Source: Erythrobacter donghaensis (GTDB taxonomy: Bacteria > Pseudomonadota > Alphaproteobacteria > Sphingomonadales > Sphingomonadaceae). Taken from it: DNA of 64,000 nucleotides. The notes beneath the pieces were generated by a model, which worked only from the letters and a program-made list of their open reading frames with translations, ran no database searches and was not told where the DNA came from. Within the stretch, counting starts at the first letter, position 1. Each line of letters begins with the position of its first letter. The stretch is taken from positions 434,001 through 498,000 of the forward strand of contig NZ_MUYG01000010.1 of assembly GCF_002155425.1 (NCBI RefSeq), written 5' to 3'. Made by a program: the position numbers and the translations under genes. Positions 1 through 8,573 of this stretch are shown here, piece by piece.

Positions 1-1673
1 TCGGTGGTCGTGTCGTGCAGCCCGGCGACGAACAGCGTATCCTCGGCAACCTCTACGCCGCGTGCGGCCAGACCGGCGCGGGTTTCGGGGTCGTTGAGCA
101 GGATCGCCAGCAAGCGAGCGGAGACCTCGCCGGTGTAGCCCCCGCAGGCGCCGCAGTGATAGGCGCTTTCGTGCGGGTTGTTGGTGACGTTCCCGCCATG
201 GCCGAGCAGCAGCACGATTGCGCCGTGGCCCTTGGTGAGGCTCATCGCCTTGAGCACCGCCGCGCCGGTATCGGCCTTGGCCTCGGCGCTCATGCCGCCG
301 ATCACTTCCGGGGCGGGCTCGGCCTTGGGCTTGCTGGCCAGCCCCAGCGCCGACTTCACCAGCTTGACTGCATAGACCGGCCCCATCGCTTCGACAAAGG
401 CGAAGGAGGAGACGGCGGCTTGCCGGAACCGGCCCCAGGCGCGCGCGGTGCGGGCGGCGATGCGGCTGGCCTGATCGCGCGCCGGATCGCCCGCGCTCGA
501 GGTGTGGACCGCCGGGTAGAGCAGCACCGGCAGGCGCGCTTCGAGCGTGTCCGAACCATGTGCGTGGTGGGCCAGCGGCAGGCCGAAGAAGCCGGCAAAG
601 CCGATGGTTGCGATCGCGGGATCGATGCTCTCCAGCGCACGGCGGAACACTTCCGAGCGCACGTCGATGCAGAAGGCGGCTTGAAGGAAGGGGCGGGTGA
701 CCTCCGGCGCGGCATTGCCTTCGAGCGCGGCGGCAAGGCGGCGCTGGTGGCCGCGATCGGCGGCGTCCTGCAGGATCGCCAGCGCGACCTCGTCGGGTGA
801 AGGAGCGAGCGGCGCTGCGTGGGCGGCGACGGTTTCGGCCCATTGTGCGGCGATGGCGGGGGTCTGCACCAGCAGCGCTTCGTCCCAGATCATGCGGATC
901 GCGATGAGATCGACCAGCGTGCGGTCGGTGTCGCCCCGCAATTCGGCTTGCCACAGCAGCCAGCGCGCGTGCTGGGCCCAGCCGCCGAGGCTCATGGCGA
1001 GCCGGTGCAGCGCAGTCGGCGCGGCGGCGTCGGTGAGGCCGAGGGTTTCGGCCGCCGAAAGGATCGCGCGCTCGGTGGTGTCGGGCGCGCAGGCGACATG
1101 AGCGCAAAACTCGTCGAGCCCGGCGATTTCCGGGGTGAGGTCATGCATCGCCCAGGCGCGCCAGGCGGCGAAGGCCTCGGCGCCGGGGGCGGGCGACCAC
1201 AGCGCCTGCCCGCGGTCGAAGTGACCGGCGGCCCACAGGCCGATGCACTTGTCGATCAGCGCGGGCCAGTCGATCCCGGTCGCTTCGGCGGCGAGATCGG
1301 CGACAGTCGGCAGCGCGCGCGGATCGGGGCCAGCGCCCAGCGTTTCGGCCACTTCCCGCAGCGCCGTGACATTGGCGGGCTTGAGCGGCGAGGGCGAGGC
1401 GGCGAGCGCTTCGGCGAGGTCATCCGCGCTGATCGTCCCTTGCGCGATGGCGGCGACATAGTCCGCGCCGGTCTGGGTGACGCGCACCCCGGCGACCCGC
1501 GCCAGCCGCGCGGCGGTGGCGGCGAGATCCTCTCCGGTCTGTCCGAGGAAGGGGTTCACCGCGACGGTCGCATCCAGCGGAAAGGCGGGCGGAATGGCGC
1601 GGGCGGCGGCCTCGGCCGCGTCGAGCACCGCGGAGAAGCGGGCCGGGGCGATGTCGGCGTGAGTCATCAGCAT
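1..1673 (-). CDS. dabA: DabA-type inorganic carbon transporter subunit (DUF2309), 3' end outside window
   Basis: DabA is the cytoplasmic, beta-carbonic-anhydrase-like partner of the membrane protein DabB. Together they use ion flux to drive CO2 to bicarbonate conversion, giving vectorial accumulation of inorganic carbon. The frame is open from an ATG at 1673 to the window edge (557 codons, no stop seen). An AGGAGA ribosome site lies 7 nt upstream. The N-terminus carries the family's VAVNPF motif. All expected zinc ligands are present: Cys335 and Asp337 in FCIDVRSE, His492 in GHGG, and Cys507 in HCGACGG. The His-Cys spacing of 15 is as in the characterised Halothiobacillus protein. The gene starts 25 nt after dabB, in one transcription unit. 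Family assignment is firm; transport activity in this organism is inferred. Confidence 0.93.
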   Translation of the reverse strand, partial: MLMTHADIAPARFSAVLDAAEAAARAIPPAFPLDATVAVNPFLGQTGEDLAATAARLARVAGVRVTQTGADYVAAIAQGTISADDLAEALAASPSPLKPANVTALREVAETLGAGPDPRALPTVADLAAEATGIDWPALIDKCIGLWAAGHFDRGQALWSPAPGAEAFAAWRAWAMHDLTPEIAGLDEFCAHVACAPDTTERAILSAAETLGLTDAAAPTALHRLAMSLGGWAQHARWLLWQAELRGDTDRTLVDLIAIRMIWDEALLVQTPAIAAQWAETVAAHAAPLAPSPDEVALAILQDAADRGHQRRLAAALEGNAAPEVTRPFLQAAFCIDVRSEVFRRALESIDPAIATIGFAGFFGLPLAHHAHGSDTLEARLPVLLYPAVHTSSAGDPARDQASRIAARTARAWGRFRQAAVSSFAFVEAMGPVYAVKLVKSALGLASKPKAEPAPEVIGGMSAEAKADTGAAVLKAMSLTKGHGAIVLLLGHGGNVTNNPHESAYHCGACGGYTGEVSARLLAILLNDPETRAGLAARGVEVAEDTLFVAGLHDTTT

Positions 1674-1698
1674 GGCAGGTCTCCTTGGAAGGCTCGGG

Positions 1699-3270
1699 TC
1701 AGCTCTCGCCCGCGGTGCGGGTGGCGGTGCGGAAGCCGCCGAGCGCGCGGTCGAGCAGGGCGTTGAGATAGAGGCCGTTGGCGAGGTGGACGCGCAGGCC
1801 GGCGGTGGCCGGGTGGTGTGCCCACAGCGGGAACAGCGCCTGAGCGAAGGCGACGAGGCCGAAGCTCGCGACTGCGATCACCAGCATCGCCCATTCCAGA
1901 TCGGTCGGCGCCGGAGCCGTCGGCAGCAGCGCCCCCCAGATCGCCTGCGCGATGCTCTGAAAGCTGAAGTAACCGACGGCAGCGGCCAAAGCAGCGGCGA
2001 CGGTGCGCTTGGTCAGGGCCACCGGCGCGCGGTCGGCAAGGCCCTGCGCGACAAGGTAGGCAACCCCGAAGATCAGGATCGCGCCCAGCGCCAGCGCTTG
2101 CGGCGACTTAGGGCCGAATGCGGCGGTGAAGATCGCGGCGATGGCGGCGAAGATGGCGAGCGCCAGCGCGAAGCTCTTGAGCACAGCAGCCACGCTCGGC
2201 GCGGCGACCGGGCCAGGGCGGCGGATGCTCGCGACCTCGGCTACAGCGCCTCCCGAGGAGAGGAAGGCGTGCGCCTTGTAGAGCGAGTGGGCGACGATGT
2301 GGAGCAGCGCCAGCGTCCACAGGCCGAGCCCGCATTGCAGCAGCATGAAGCCCATTTGCGAGATCGTCGACCAAGCGAGCGCGGTCTTGATCGCGCTCTG
2401 GGTGAGCATCACGGCTGCCCCGAACAGCGCGGTCAATCCGCCGATCAGTACCAGCGCGGCCATCGCGCCGGGGCTCGTCTGCACAAGCGGAGCAAGCGTG
2501 ATCAGCAGCACGCCGCCCGCGTTGATGATCCCGGCGTGGAGCAGCGCGGAGACGGGGGTGGGGGCCTCCATCACTTCGGTCAGCCAGCCGTGCAGCGGGA
2601 AGGCTGCGGTCTTGAGCGCGGCGGCGATGACAATGGCGGCGACCGCGAGGGTTCCGGCAAGCCCGAGGCCCTCGGCGGCGAGTGCGACAGGCAACGCGGC
2701 AACATCGAGCGTGCCGAAGCGGGCGAAGAGCAGCGCCGCCGCACACACCAGCATCGCATCGCCGATGTGCCAGACGACCGCAAACTTGGTCGCCGCGCGC
2801 TGGGCCTCGGGCCGATCGGGGTAGAACAGCAGCAGCCGTTTGAGGGTCAGGCCGACGGCGATCGCGGCAAGGATCATGGTCGGCAGCGTGCCCGCCTGTA
2901 CGAACACCAGCACCGCCATGAGCGTTGCGAGCATCAGCCCATGAAAGGCCCCCTCGCGCGCCTCGCCATCAAGGTAGGTGCGGCTGTAGCGCATCACGAT
3001 CCAGCCGATGAAGCCGACCAGTGTGGCGACGCTTGCGCTGACGAGGTCGGCGCGCAGGGCGAGGGTGAAGGGGCCGGCGGGCAGGGCTGCGCCGGTGGCA
3101 GCTCCCATCGCAGTCTGGACAAGGCCGCCCAGCGCCAGCGCCAGCGCTGCCAGCGCGGCAGTCTCGGACAAGCGCGGCAGGGCGCCCGGGCGCTGGCCGG
3201 GGCGGACGATGGCGAGCAGGATCACCGGCAGCAGGGCCAGCGGGGCGAGCATGGTGAGGGCGATCGGCAT
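1699..3270 (-). CDS. dabB: DabB: NuoL/MrpA-like membrane subunit of the DabAB carbon transporter
   Basis: This 523-residue polytopic inner-membrane protein of the proton-conducting NuoL/NuoM/Mrp family is expected to couple ion movement to the DabA carbonic anhydrase. Its sequence is a near-continuous series of hydrophobic helices. It includes the family region MEAPTPVSALLHAGIINAGG and the following SQMGFMLLQCGLG segment, with conserved lysines and histidines within helices. I chose the ATG at 3270 because the longer reading frame to 3375 adds a charged, non-homologous leader that runs over the probable operator. The gene lies just upstream of dabA and is divergent from a LysR gene. The isolated pairing with DUF2309, with no other nuo genes nearby, separates it from Complex I. 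Confidence 0.9.
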   Translation of the reverse strand: MPIALTMLAPLALLPVILLAIVRPGQRPGALPRLSETAALAALALALGGLVQTAMGAATGAALPAGPFTLALRADLVSASVATLVGFIGWIVMRYSRTYLDGEAREGAFHGLMLATLMAVLVFVQAGTLPTMILAAIAVGLTLKRLLLFYPDRPEAQRAATKFAVVWHIGDAMLVCAAALLFARFGTLDVAALPVALAAEGLGLAGTLAVAAIVIAAALKTAAFPLHGWLTEVMEAPTPVSALLHAGIINAGGVLLITLAPLVQTSPGAMAALVLIGGLTALFGAAVMLTQSAIKTALAWSTISQMGFMLLQCGLGLWTLALLHIVAHSLYKAHAFLSSGGAVAEVASIRRPGPVAAPSVAAVLKSFALALAIFAAIAAIFTAAFGPKSPQALALGAILIFGVAYLVAQGLADRAPVALTKRTVAAALAAAVGYFSFQSIAQAIWGALLPTAPAPTDLEWAMLVIAVASFGLVAFAQALFPLWAHHPATAGLRVHLANGLYLNALLDRALGGFRTATRTAGES

Positions 3271-3328
3271 CGGGACACTCCGGCAGCGATTGGGCTGCCG
3301 GACGGATAGAGTCTGGACGAAATTAAAG

Positions 3329-3342
3329 AAAATACATATTTT
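3329..3342. promoter_or_regulatory. AT-rich inverted repeat in the dabB/lysR divergent region
   Basis: The 119-nt gap between the divergent dabB and LysR starts contains AAAATA-CA-TATTTT, a perfect 6-bp inverted repeat, inside an AT-rich patch that stands out from the GC-rich surroundings. LysR-type regulators usually bind T-N11-A palindromes between themselves and a divergent target, so this is a candidate operator. Binding is inferred. Confidence 0.5.
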
Positions 3343-3389
3343 GCGGGCAAACGTTCGTCTCAACAGAACAATCAAGCCGCAGGAGCCCC

Positions 3390-4307
3390 ATGGCGACTCT
3401 CAATCTGCACCACCTGCGCCTGTTCCGCGCCACCGCGCGCGAAGGCACCCTGACCGCCGCCGCGCGCGCGCTCAACATCTCGCAAAGCGCGGTCTCGACT
3501 CAGATCAAGGCACTCGAGGCCGATCTCGGGCACGACCTGTTCGAACGGCGCGGGCGCAATCTGGTGCTGACCGAGGCGGGGCGGATCGCGCTGGACTATG
3601 CCGAGCAGATCTTTCGTGCTTCCGAACAGCTCACCGCCACCTTCCGCGCGGTTGGCGAGCAGCGCAAGGTGCTGCGCGTCGGCGCGCTGGCGACACTGTC
3701 GCGTAATTTCCAGATGCAGTTCCTTGCGCCCTTGCTGGGCCGGGACGATGTCGAGGTGGTGCTGCGATCGGGCACGCAAGCCTCGCTGCTTCGCGCGCTC
3801 GAGGCGATGAGCATCGACGTGCTGCTGACCAACCAGGTCCCGGCGCGCGATGCAGCGAGTCCCTATCTGGTGCGCCGGATCGACGAGCAACCGGTCAGTC
3901 TCGTCGGTACCCGCAGCCGACTGGCGCTGGCCGCGCAGGGCCTGCCGCGTCTGCTCGCCCATGCGCCGCTGATCCTGCCGACGCCCGAGACCGCGCTGCG
4001 GGCCGGGTTTGACGCGATGATCGAACAGATGGGCATTGTCCCGCGCATCGCTGCCGAAGCCGACGACATGGCGATGCTGCGCCTGCTTGCGCGCGCGGAT
4101 GCAGGCGTTGCGGTGATTCCGCCGATTGTGGTGCGCGACGAGCTGGCCGCGGGCCTGCTCTACGAGTTGTTCCAGCTGCCCGCCATCACCGAGGAATTCC
4201 ACGCGGTCACCATCGCCCGCACCTTCCCCAATCCGCTGCTGCGCGATGTGCTGGAACCCGATCCTGGCGCGGTGGCAGGGGTTGCAGCCGGGCAGGGCGG
4301 ACAGTAA
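3390..4307 (+). CDS. LysR-type transcriptional regulator divergent from dabBA
   Basis: The 305-residue protein has an N-terminal winged helix-turn-helix (residues about 4-63: LHHLRLFRATAREG, then ALNISQSAVSTQIKALE) and a C-terminal periplasmic-binding-like effector domain (about 93-290). The ATG at 3390 has a CAGGAG site 6 nt upstream. The ERRGRNLVLTEAG segment after the HTH resembles NhaR-like LysR proteins. It lies head-to-head with dabBA, the usual arrangement for a LysR activator of the divergent operon, so it probably regulates carbon accumulation. The effector is unknown. It ends 12 nt before the KAS III-like gene, which may be co-transcribed. Confidence 0.88.
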   Translation: MATLNLHHLRLFRATAREGTLTAAARALNISQSAVSTQIKALEADLGHDLFERRGRNLVLTEAGRIALDYAEQIFRASEQLTATFRAVGEQRKVLRVGALATLSRNFQMQFLAPLLGRDDVEVVLRSGTQASLLRALEAMSIDVLLTNQVPARDAASPYLVRRIDEQPVSLVGTRSRLALAAQGLPRLLAHAPLILPTPETALRAGFDAMIEQMGIVPRIAAEADDMAMLRLLARADAGVAVIPPIVVRDELAAGLLYELFQLPAITEEFHAVTIARTFPNPLLRDVLEPDPGAVAGVAAGQGGQ

Positions 4308-4319
4308 GGCGCAGCCCCC

Positions 4320-5447
4320 ATGCAGGAAACGCAAGTCATGCTGACCGGTCGACCCGTCATCTCCGCCACCGGGCTGTTCACCCCGCCCGAGAGCATCACC
4401 AACGAAGAGCTGGTCGCCAGCTTCAACGCCTATGTTGATCGCCACAATGCGGCGCATCCCGAGGCTGAGCCGCTGGCCTATTCCTCGGTCGAATTCATCG
4501 AGAAGGCGAGCGGGATCAAGGCGCGCCACGTGATGAGCAAAGCGCCGATCCTCGATCCCGACACCATGTGCCCGCGCCTGCCCGAGCGGCCCAATGACGA
4601 ATTGTCGGTCATGGCCGAGATCGGCGTGGCGGCGGCCCGGCAGGCGCTCGAGCGCGCGGGCCGCAAGCCCGAGGACGTGGACGCGGTGCTGTGCGCGGCT
4701 TCGAACATGCAGCGCGCCTATCCGGCGATGGCGATCGAGATCCAGCAGGCGCTGGGGATTGAGGGCTTCGGCTTCGATATGAATGTCGCCTGCTCCTCGG
4801 CCACCTTCGGCATCCAGACCGCCGCCGACTATGTGCGCGCGGGCAATGCGAAAAGCGTGCTGGTGGTCAGCCCCGAAATCACGTCCGGCCACCTCAACTG
4901 GCGCGACCGCGACAGCCACTTCATTTTCGGCGATGTCGCCACCGCGGTGCTGGTGGAGGATGCCGCGATTGCCCCGGCGCAGCATTGGGACATCCTCGGT
5001 ACCCGGCTGAAGACGGTATTCTCGAACAACATCCGCAACAATTTCGGCTTTCTCAACCGCGCCGCGCCCGAAGGCGAGGGCACGCCCGACAAGCTGTTCG
5101 TGCAGGAGGGGCGCAAGGTCTTCAAGGAAGTCGTTCCGATGGTGGCGCAGATGATCCTCGAAGAGGCCGATCGGCTGGGGATCGACCCAGCGGCCCTGCG
5201 GCGACTGTGGCTGCATCAGGCCAATGCGGGCATGAACCGACTGATTTCGCACAAGGTTCTGGGCCATGAGGCAAGCGAGGACGAAAGCCCGACTGTGCTG
5301 GATACCTATGGCAATACTTCGAGCGCGGGGTCGATCATCGCCTTCCACCAGCATTCGGACGACCTGGCACTGGGCGACACCGGGCTGATCTGCTCCTTTG
5401 GCGCGGGCTATTCGGCGGGCACCGTCTTTGTGCGCAAGGTCGCGTGA
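4320..5447 (+). CDS. beta-ketoacyl-ACP synthase III (FabH-like)
   Basis: This is a thiolase-fold condensing enzyme of 375 residues. KAS III enzymes condense an acyl-CoA with malonyl-ACP. The catalytic triad is complete: Cys158 in NVACSSATFG, His299 in LWLHQANAGMN and Asn332 in YGNTSSAGS. It is longer than E. coli FabH (317 residues), with an insertion around residues 40-95, so it may act on unusual substrates rather than start bulk fatty-acid synthesis. Two starts are possible: ATG 4320, or ATG 4338, which has AGGAAACG 8 nt upstream. It stands alone, without other fab genes, between the LysR gene and psd. I therefore give no gene symbol. Confidence 0.88.
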   Translation: MQETQVMLTGRPVISATGLFTPPESITNEELVASFNAYVDRHNAAHPEAEPLAYSSVEFIEKASGIKARHVMSKAPILDPDTMCPRLPERPNDELSVMAEIGVAAARQALERAGRKPEDVDAVLCAASNMQRAYPAMAIEIQQALGIEGFGFDMNVACSSATFGIQTAADYVRAGNAKSVLVVSPEITSGHLNWRDRDSHFIFGDVATAVLVEDAAIAPAQHWDILGTRLKTVFSNNIRNNFGFLNRAAPEGEGTPDKLFVQEGRKVFKEVVPMVAQMILEEADRLGIDPAALRRLWLHQANAGMNRLISHKVLGHEASEDESPTVLDTYGNTSSAGSIIAFHQHSDDLALGDTGLICSFGAGYSAGTVFVRKVA

Positions 5448-5485
5448 GGTTGCGGCCTTGCGCCGCACCCCCTAGAAGCTGAGCG

Positions 5486-6238
5486 ATGGCAGGCGAAATC
5501 CTCGACAACAAGGGACGCGGCGAGGCTGGCTGGGACTGGCCCGCGATCCACCCCGAAGGCCGCAAGTTCGGGCTGATCGCGGCGGCGGTGGGCCTGTTCT
5601 TCCTCTGGCCGGTGGGCTGGGGTCTGATCGGCTGGCCGGTGCTGCTGCTGAGCGCGGGGATCTTTGCCTTCTTCCGCGATCCCGAACGCGTGGTGCCGCA
5701 AAGCGAGAACGCGATCATTTCGCCCGCCGATGGCTTGGTTACGCTGATCACCGAGGCCGCGCCGCCGCTGGAATTGCAGATCGACGACGGATCGGGACTT
5801 GCCGGGCTGGCGGCGGGGCCGGTCACGCGGGTGTCGATCTTCATGAGCGTGTTCGATGTCCACATCAACCGCACGCCGGTGGGGGGCACGGTGCGGCGGG
5901 TGGTCTATGTGCCGGGCCGCTTCATGAACGCCGATCTCGACAAGGCGAGCGAGGAAAACGAGCGCCAGCATATCCTGATCGAGCGCAGCGACGGGCTGAA
6001 GCTGGGCTTCACCCAGATTGCCGGGCTGGTGGCGCGGAGGATCGTGCCTTTCGTGAAGCCCGGTGATATCGTCGCCAAGGGACAGCGCGTCGGCCTGATC
6101 CGCTTCGGAAGCCGGGTCGATGTCTATCTGCCGGCGGGGACCGATCCCAAGGTGATGATCGGCCAGACCGTGATTGCAGGCGAGACGGTGATTGCCGAAA
6201 TCGGCCAGCGTGGATTGATTGAAGGTATTGCCCAATGA
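5486..6238 (+). CDS. psd: phosphatidylserine decarboxylase
   Basis: Converts phosphatidylserine to phosphatidylethanolamine at the inner membrane. The 250-residue protein has two N-terminal hydrophobic segments (residues 27-63) and the family motifs FFRDPER, SPADG (Asp82) and VHINR (His126). The pyruvoyl-forming self-cleavage site is Gly208-Ser209 in RFGSR; processing should give a large beta chain and a C-terminal alpha chain of about 42 residues. This is the short form of the enzyme common in alphaproteobacteria. It sits directly upstream of pssA, so the two successive steps are made from one transcript. Confidence 0.95.
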   Translation: MAGEILDNKGRGEAGWDWPAIHPEGRKFGLIAAAVGLFFLWPVGWGLIGWPVLLLSAGIFAFFRDPERVVPQSENAIISPADGLVTLITEAAPPLELQIDDGSGLAGLAAGPVTRVSIFMSVFDVHINRTPVGGTVRRVVYVPGRFMNADLDKASEENERQHILIERSDGLKLGFTQIAGLVARRIVPFVKPGDIVAKGQRVGLIRFGSRVDVYLPAGTDPKVMIGQTVIAGETVIAEIGQRGLIEGIAQ

Positions 6239-6248
6239 GCCGCCACGC

Positions 6249-7148
6249 ATGAGCCGTCCGCCCCGCAAGCGCGGCGCGCGCGCGATCCCCGGTGCGCGGT
6301 TCCTGACCGCACGGCTTGGCCCCAAGGCGGCCGAGGACGAGGATGACGAAGGCCCGATCAAGGATCCGCGCGCCGGCGGGCTGACCTTGCGGGCGATGCT
6401 GCCCAACGCGATCACCGCTGCCGCGCTGTGTTCGGGCCTTACCGGCATCCGCTTTGCCACTGAAGGGCAATGGGCCTTCGCCATCGGACTAGTGGTTCTC
6501 GCTGGCGTGCTCGACGGGATCGACGGGCGTGTTGCGCGGTTGCTCAACGCACAATCGCGCTTCGGTGCCGAGCTCGATAGCCTCGCCGACTCGATCTCTT
6601 TCGGAGTTGCGCCCGCGCTGATCCTGTTCATGTGGTCATTGCAGGACTGGCCGCGCTTCGGCTGGTTCGCCGCGCTGGCCTTCGCGATTTGCTGCGCGCT
6701 GCGCCTCGCAAGGTTCAATGCGCGGATCGACATGGACGATCAGCCGCACAAGTCTGCCGGGTTCCTGACCGGCGTTCCGGCTCCCGTCGGTGCGGGGCTG
6801 GCCTTCACGCCGTTCTACCTGTGGCACGAGACCGGCATCACGCTGTTTCGCGATCCGGTGCTGATGACCGGGTGGCTGACGGTGATCGCGATCCTGATGA
6901 TTTCCAACATGGCGACACTCAGCTGGGCTTCGCTGCGCCCGCGCCGTTCGATCCGGCTGCCGCTGATTGCGTTTACCGGCCTCGCCTTTGCCGCCCTGCT
7001 GCTGGAGCCGTGGTGGACGCTGGCGGCGATCTGCATCGCCTATCTGGCGCTGATGCCTTACGGGCTCGTCAAATATGGCGCGATCAAGCGGCGGCGCGGG
7101 CTGGAAGCGGCGCCATCGCCAGACGTGCCGGGCGACGCAGCGGCGTAA
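6249..7148 (+). CDS. pssA: CDP-diacylglycerol--serine O-phosphatidyltransferase
   Basis: Makes phosphatidylserine from CDP-diacylglycerol and serine, the step before Psd. The CDP-alcohol phosphotransferase signature D-G-x2-A-R-x8-G-x3-D-x3-D is present as DGRVARLLNAQSRFGAELD followed by SLAD. About eight hydrophobic helices follow a basic, disordered N-terminus of some 40 residues. I use ATG 6249, 10 nt after the psd stop; an in-frame ATG at 6219 would overlap psd by 20 nt. No strong ribosome site is visible, so translation may be coupled to psd. The last 65 nt overlap, tail to tail, the small membrane protein on the other strand. Confidence 0.93.
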   Translation: MSRPPRKRGARAIPGARFLTARLGPKAAEDEDDEGPIKDPRAGGLTLRAMLPNAITAAALCSGLTGIRFATEGQWAFAIGLVVLAGVLDGIDGRVARLLNAQSRFGAELDSLADSISFGVAPALILFMWSLQDWPRFGWFAALAFAICCALRLARFNARIDMDDQPHKSAGFLTGVPAPVGAGLAFTPFYLWHETGITLFRDPVLMTGWLTVIAILMISNMATLSWASLRPRRSIRLPLIAFTGLAFAALLLEPWWTLAAICIAYLALMPYGLVKYGAIKRRRGLEAAPSPDVPGDAAA

Positions 7149-7359
7149 CCGCCGCCGCCGCCGGCCGCGCCGGGCGCAGCCGCAGCTCTGCCGCTGCCGC
7201 CTGCGCCACAAGCCCGGCTCGCAGCGCCTCGCCTTCCGCCATCAGCCGCCGATAGGCGACGCGCGCCTGCATGAGGCTGTCCGTAATCACGGCCAGAGAA
7301 ACGAGTCCGGAGAAGGTGAACAGCGCAACAAGCGCGAAAGTGAGGGCAGGCGAGAGCAT
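7084..7359 (-). CDS. small single-pass membrane protein under SOS-type control
   Basis: I do not recognise the family. The 91-residue protein has one hydrophobic helix at residues about 4-28 ([20 protein letters not shown]), then an amphipathic helix ([21 protein letters not shown]) and a tail rich in Ala, Arg and Pro. The start at 7359 is favoured by CAGGAG 8 nt upstream; the open frame continues to 7422, but that would place coding sequence across the promoter. Upstream are a perfect TTGACA -35 and two GTTC-N7-GTTC LexA boxes. Size, topology and SOS control recall the Caulobacter division inhibitors SidA/DidA, but no sequence similarity is claimed and the function is unproven. Confidence 0.75.
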   Translation of the reverse strand: MLSPALTFALVALFTFSGLVSLAVITDSLMQARVAYRRLMAEGEALRAGLVAQAAAAELRLRPARPAAAAVTPLRRPARLAMAPLPARAAA

Positions 7360-7380
7360 ATCGGTTACTCCTGACGAACT

Positions 7381-7430
7381 GTTCGATCTTTGTTCCGCTG
7401 CTTTGTTCTCCACCTGTTCCAATCTGTCAA
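7381..7430 (-). promoter_or_regulatory. two alphaproteobacterial LexA (SOS) boxes over a sigma70 promoter
   Basis: GTTC-N7-GTTC occurs at 7381-7395 and again at 7405-7419, matching the direct-repeat LexA site known from Caulobacter, Rhizobium and Rhodobacter. On the minus strand a perfect TTGACA (-35) lies at 7430-7425. With a 17-nt spacer, a weak -10 (AACAAA) lies at 7407-7402. One box sits in the spacer and over part of the -10; the other covers the transcript start. This is standard repressor geometry for the small gene starting at 7359. The boxes lie over 220 nt from rpsB, so control of rpsB is unlikely. Confidence 0.78.
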
Positions 7431-7649
7431 GCGGCTTGTTGTCGTCGCGGAAGCAATTTTCTGCCGCAGCAAGACATCGGGGCTGGATTTTGTTCCGGAG
7501 GGCCGCTAGAGGCGCGCACGCTCCGGGCGAGGCATGAGGCCTTGGCGCGGGGCAAATTCACATGGAAGGCGCTCATACCGGTGCCGCTCGCGGGAACTCC
7601 GCAAGCGCGGTTCCAGCCTTCCAGAGGAACAACCGGAAAGGAATTACCT

Positions 7650-8444
7650 ATGGCGGCACCCGTCGTCACCATGCAGCAATTGATCGAGGCCGGCGCTCAC
7701 TTCGGCCACCAGACCCACCGCTGGAACCCGCGCATGAAGCCGTACATCTTCGGCGCGCGCAACGGTGTTCACATCATCGACCTGTCGCAGACCGTGCCGC
7801 TGTTCGCGCGTGCGCTGGACTTCGTCGAATCGACCGTGCGTTCGGGCGGCAAGGTGCTGTTCGTCGGCACCAAGCGTCAGGCGCAGGAGCCGATCGCGGA
7901 AGCTGCGCGCATGTCGGGCCAGCACTTCGTCAACCACCGCTGGCTGGGCGGCATGCTCACCAACTGGAAGACCATCTCGGGTTCGATCCGCCGTCTCAAG
8001 AGCCTCGAAGAGCAGCTCTCGGGTGACACCAGCGGTCTGACCAAGAAGGAAGTTCTCAACCTCACCCGTGAGCGCGAGAAGCTCGAGATGTCGCTCGGCG
8101 GCATCCGCGACATGGGCGGCATTCCGGACGTGATGTTCGTGATCGACGCCAACAAGGAAGACCTGGCGATCAAGGAAGCCAATGTGCTTGGCATTCCGGT
8201 GATCGGCATCCTCGACACCAACGTCGACCCCAACGGCATCGCCTTTCCGGTTCCGGGCAACGACGATGCGAGCCGCGCTGTGCGCCTCTATTGCCAGGCG
8301 ATCGGCGAAGCCGCGCTGGCGGGCAAGGGCAAGTTCCAGCAGGACGTGTCGAGCGATTTCGGCGCGATGGCTGAGCCCCCGGCTGAAGCCCCCGCTCCGG
8401 TCGAAGCCGCTGACGAACCGGCTGCGGAAGACGCCGAAGCCTGA
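7650..8444 (+). CDS. rpsB: 30S ribosomal protein S2
   Basis: Ribosomal protein of the small subunit, 264 residues. The N-terminus [20 protein letters not shown] and the internal GTKRQAQ and [11 protein letters not shown] motifs are diagnostic. ATG 7650 is preceded by AAAGGAA at good spacing; an in-frame ATG at 7542 would add 36 residues with no similarity to S2. The C-terminus carries an Ala/Glu/Pro-rich extension after residue 235, common in alphaproteobacteria. It is followed by tsf, the usual pair. Confidence 0.98.
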   Translation: MAAPVVTMQQLIEAGAHFGHQTHRWNPRMKPYIFGARNGVHIIDLSQTVPLFARALDFVESTVRSGGKVLFVGTKRQAQEPIAEAARMSGQHFVNHRWLGGMLTNWKTISGSIRRLKSLEEQLSGDTSGLTKKEVLNLTREREKLEMSLGGIRDMGGIPDVMFVIDANKEDLAIKEANVLGIPVIGILDTNVDPNGIAFPVPGNDDASRAVRLYCQAIGEAALAGKGKFQQDVSSDFGAMAEPPAEAPAPVEAADEPAAEDAEA

Positions 8445-8452
8445 TCTTTTGC

Positions 8453-8485
8453 ACGGGTGATGGGCGCCGGTCGTCAATCACCCGT
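8453..8485 (+). other. intercistronic hairpin between rpsB and tsf
   Basis: ACGGGTGAT (8453-8461) and ATCACCCGT (8477-8485) form a perfect 9-bp stem around a 15-nt loop. No U-tract follows, so it is more likely a processing or attenuation element than a full terminator. It could allow S2 and EF-Ts to be made in different amounts. Confidence 0.5.
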
Positions 8486-8573
8486 CACATTCCCCCTCTA
8501 GCGCGCCCGGCATTGCCCCCCTTCCCGGGACGGCAGGGCCGGGCGCCCGAACACACACGAAAAGGAATTTCTC

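Noticed and set aside
1672..3309. 545-codon plus-strand frame opposite dabB
   Set aside because: Low-complexity Arg/Gly/Gln-rich translation; dabB on the other strand has clear membrane-protein features.
3372..5468. 698-codon minus-strand frame
   Set aside because: Antisense to the LysR and KAS III-like genes; no recognisable domain.
7381..7419. SOS boxes as regulators of rpsB
   Set aside because: They lie more than 220 nt upstream of rpsB, while the minus-strand promoter elements and start codon fit them closely.
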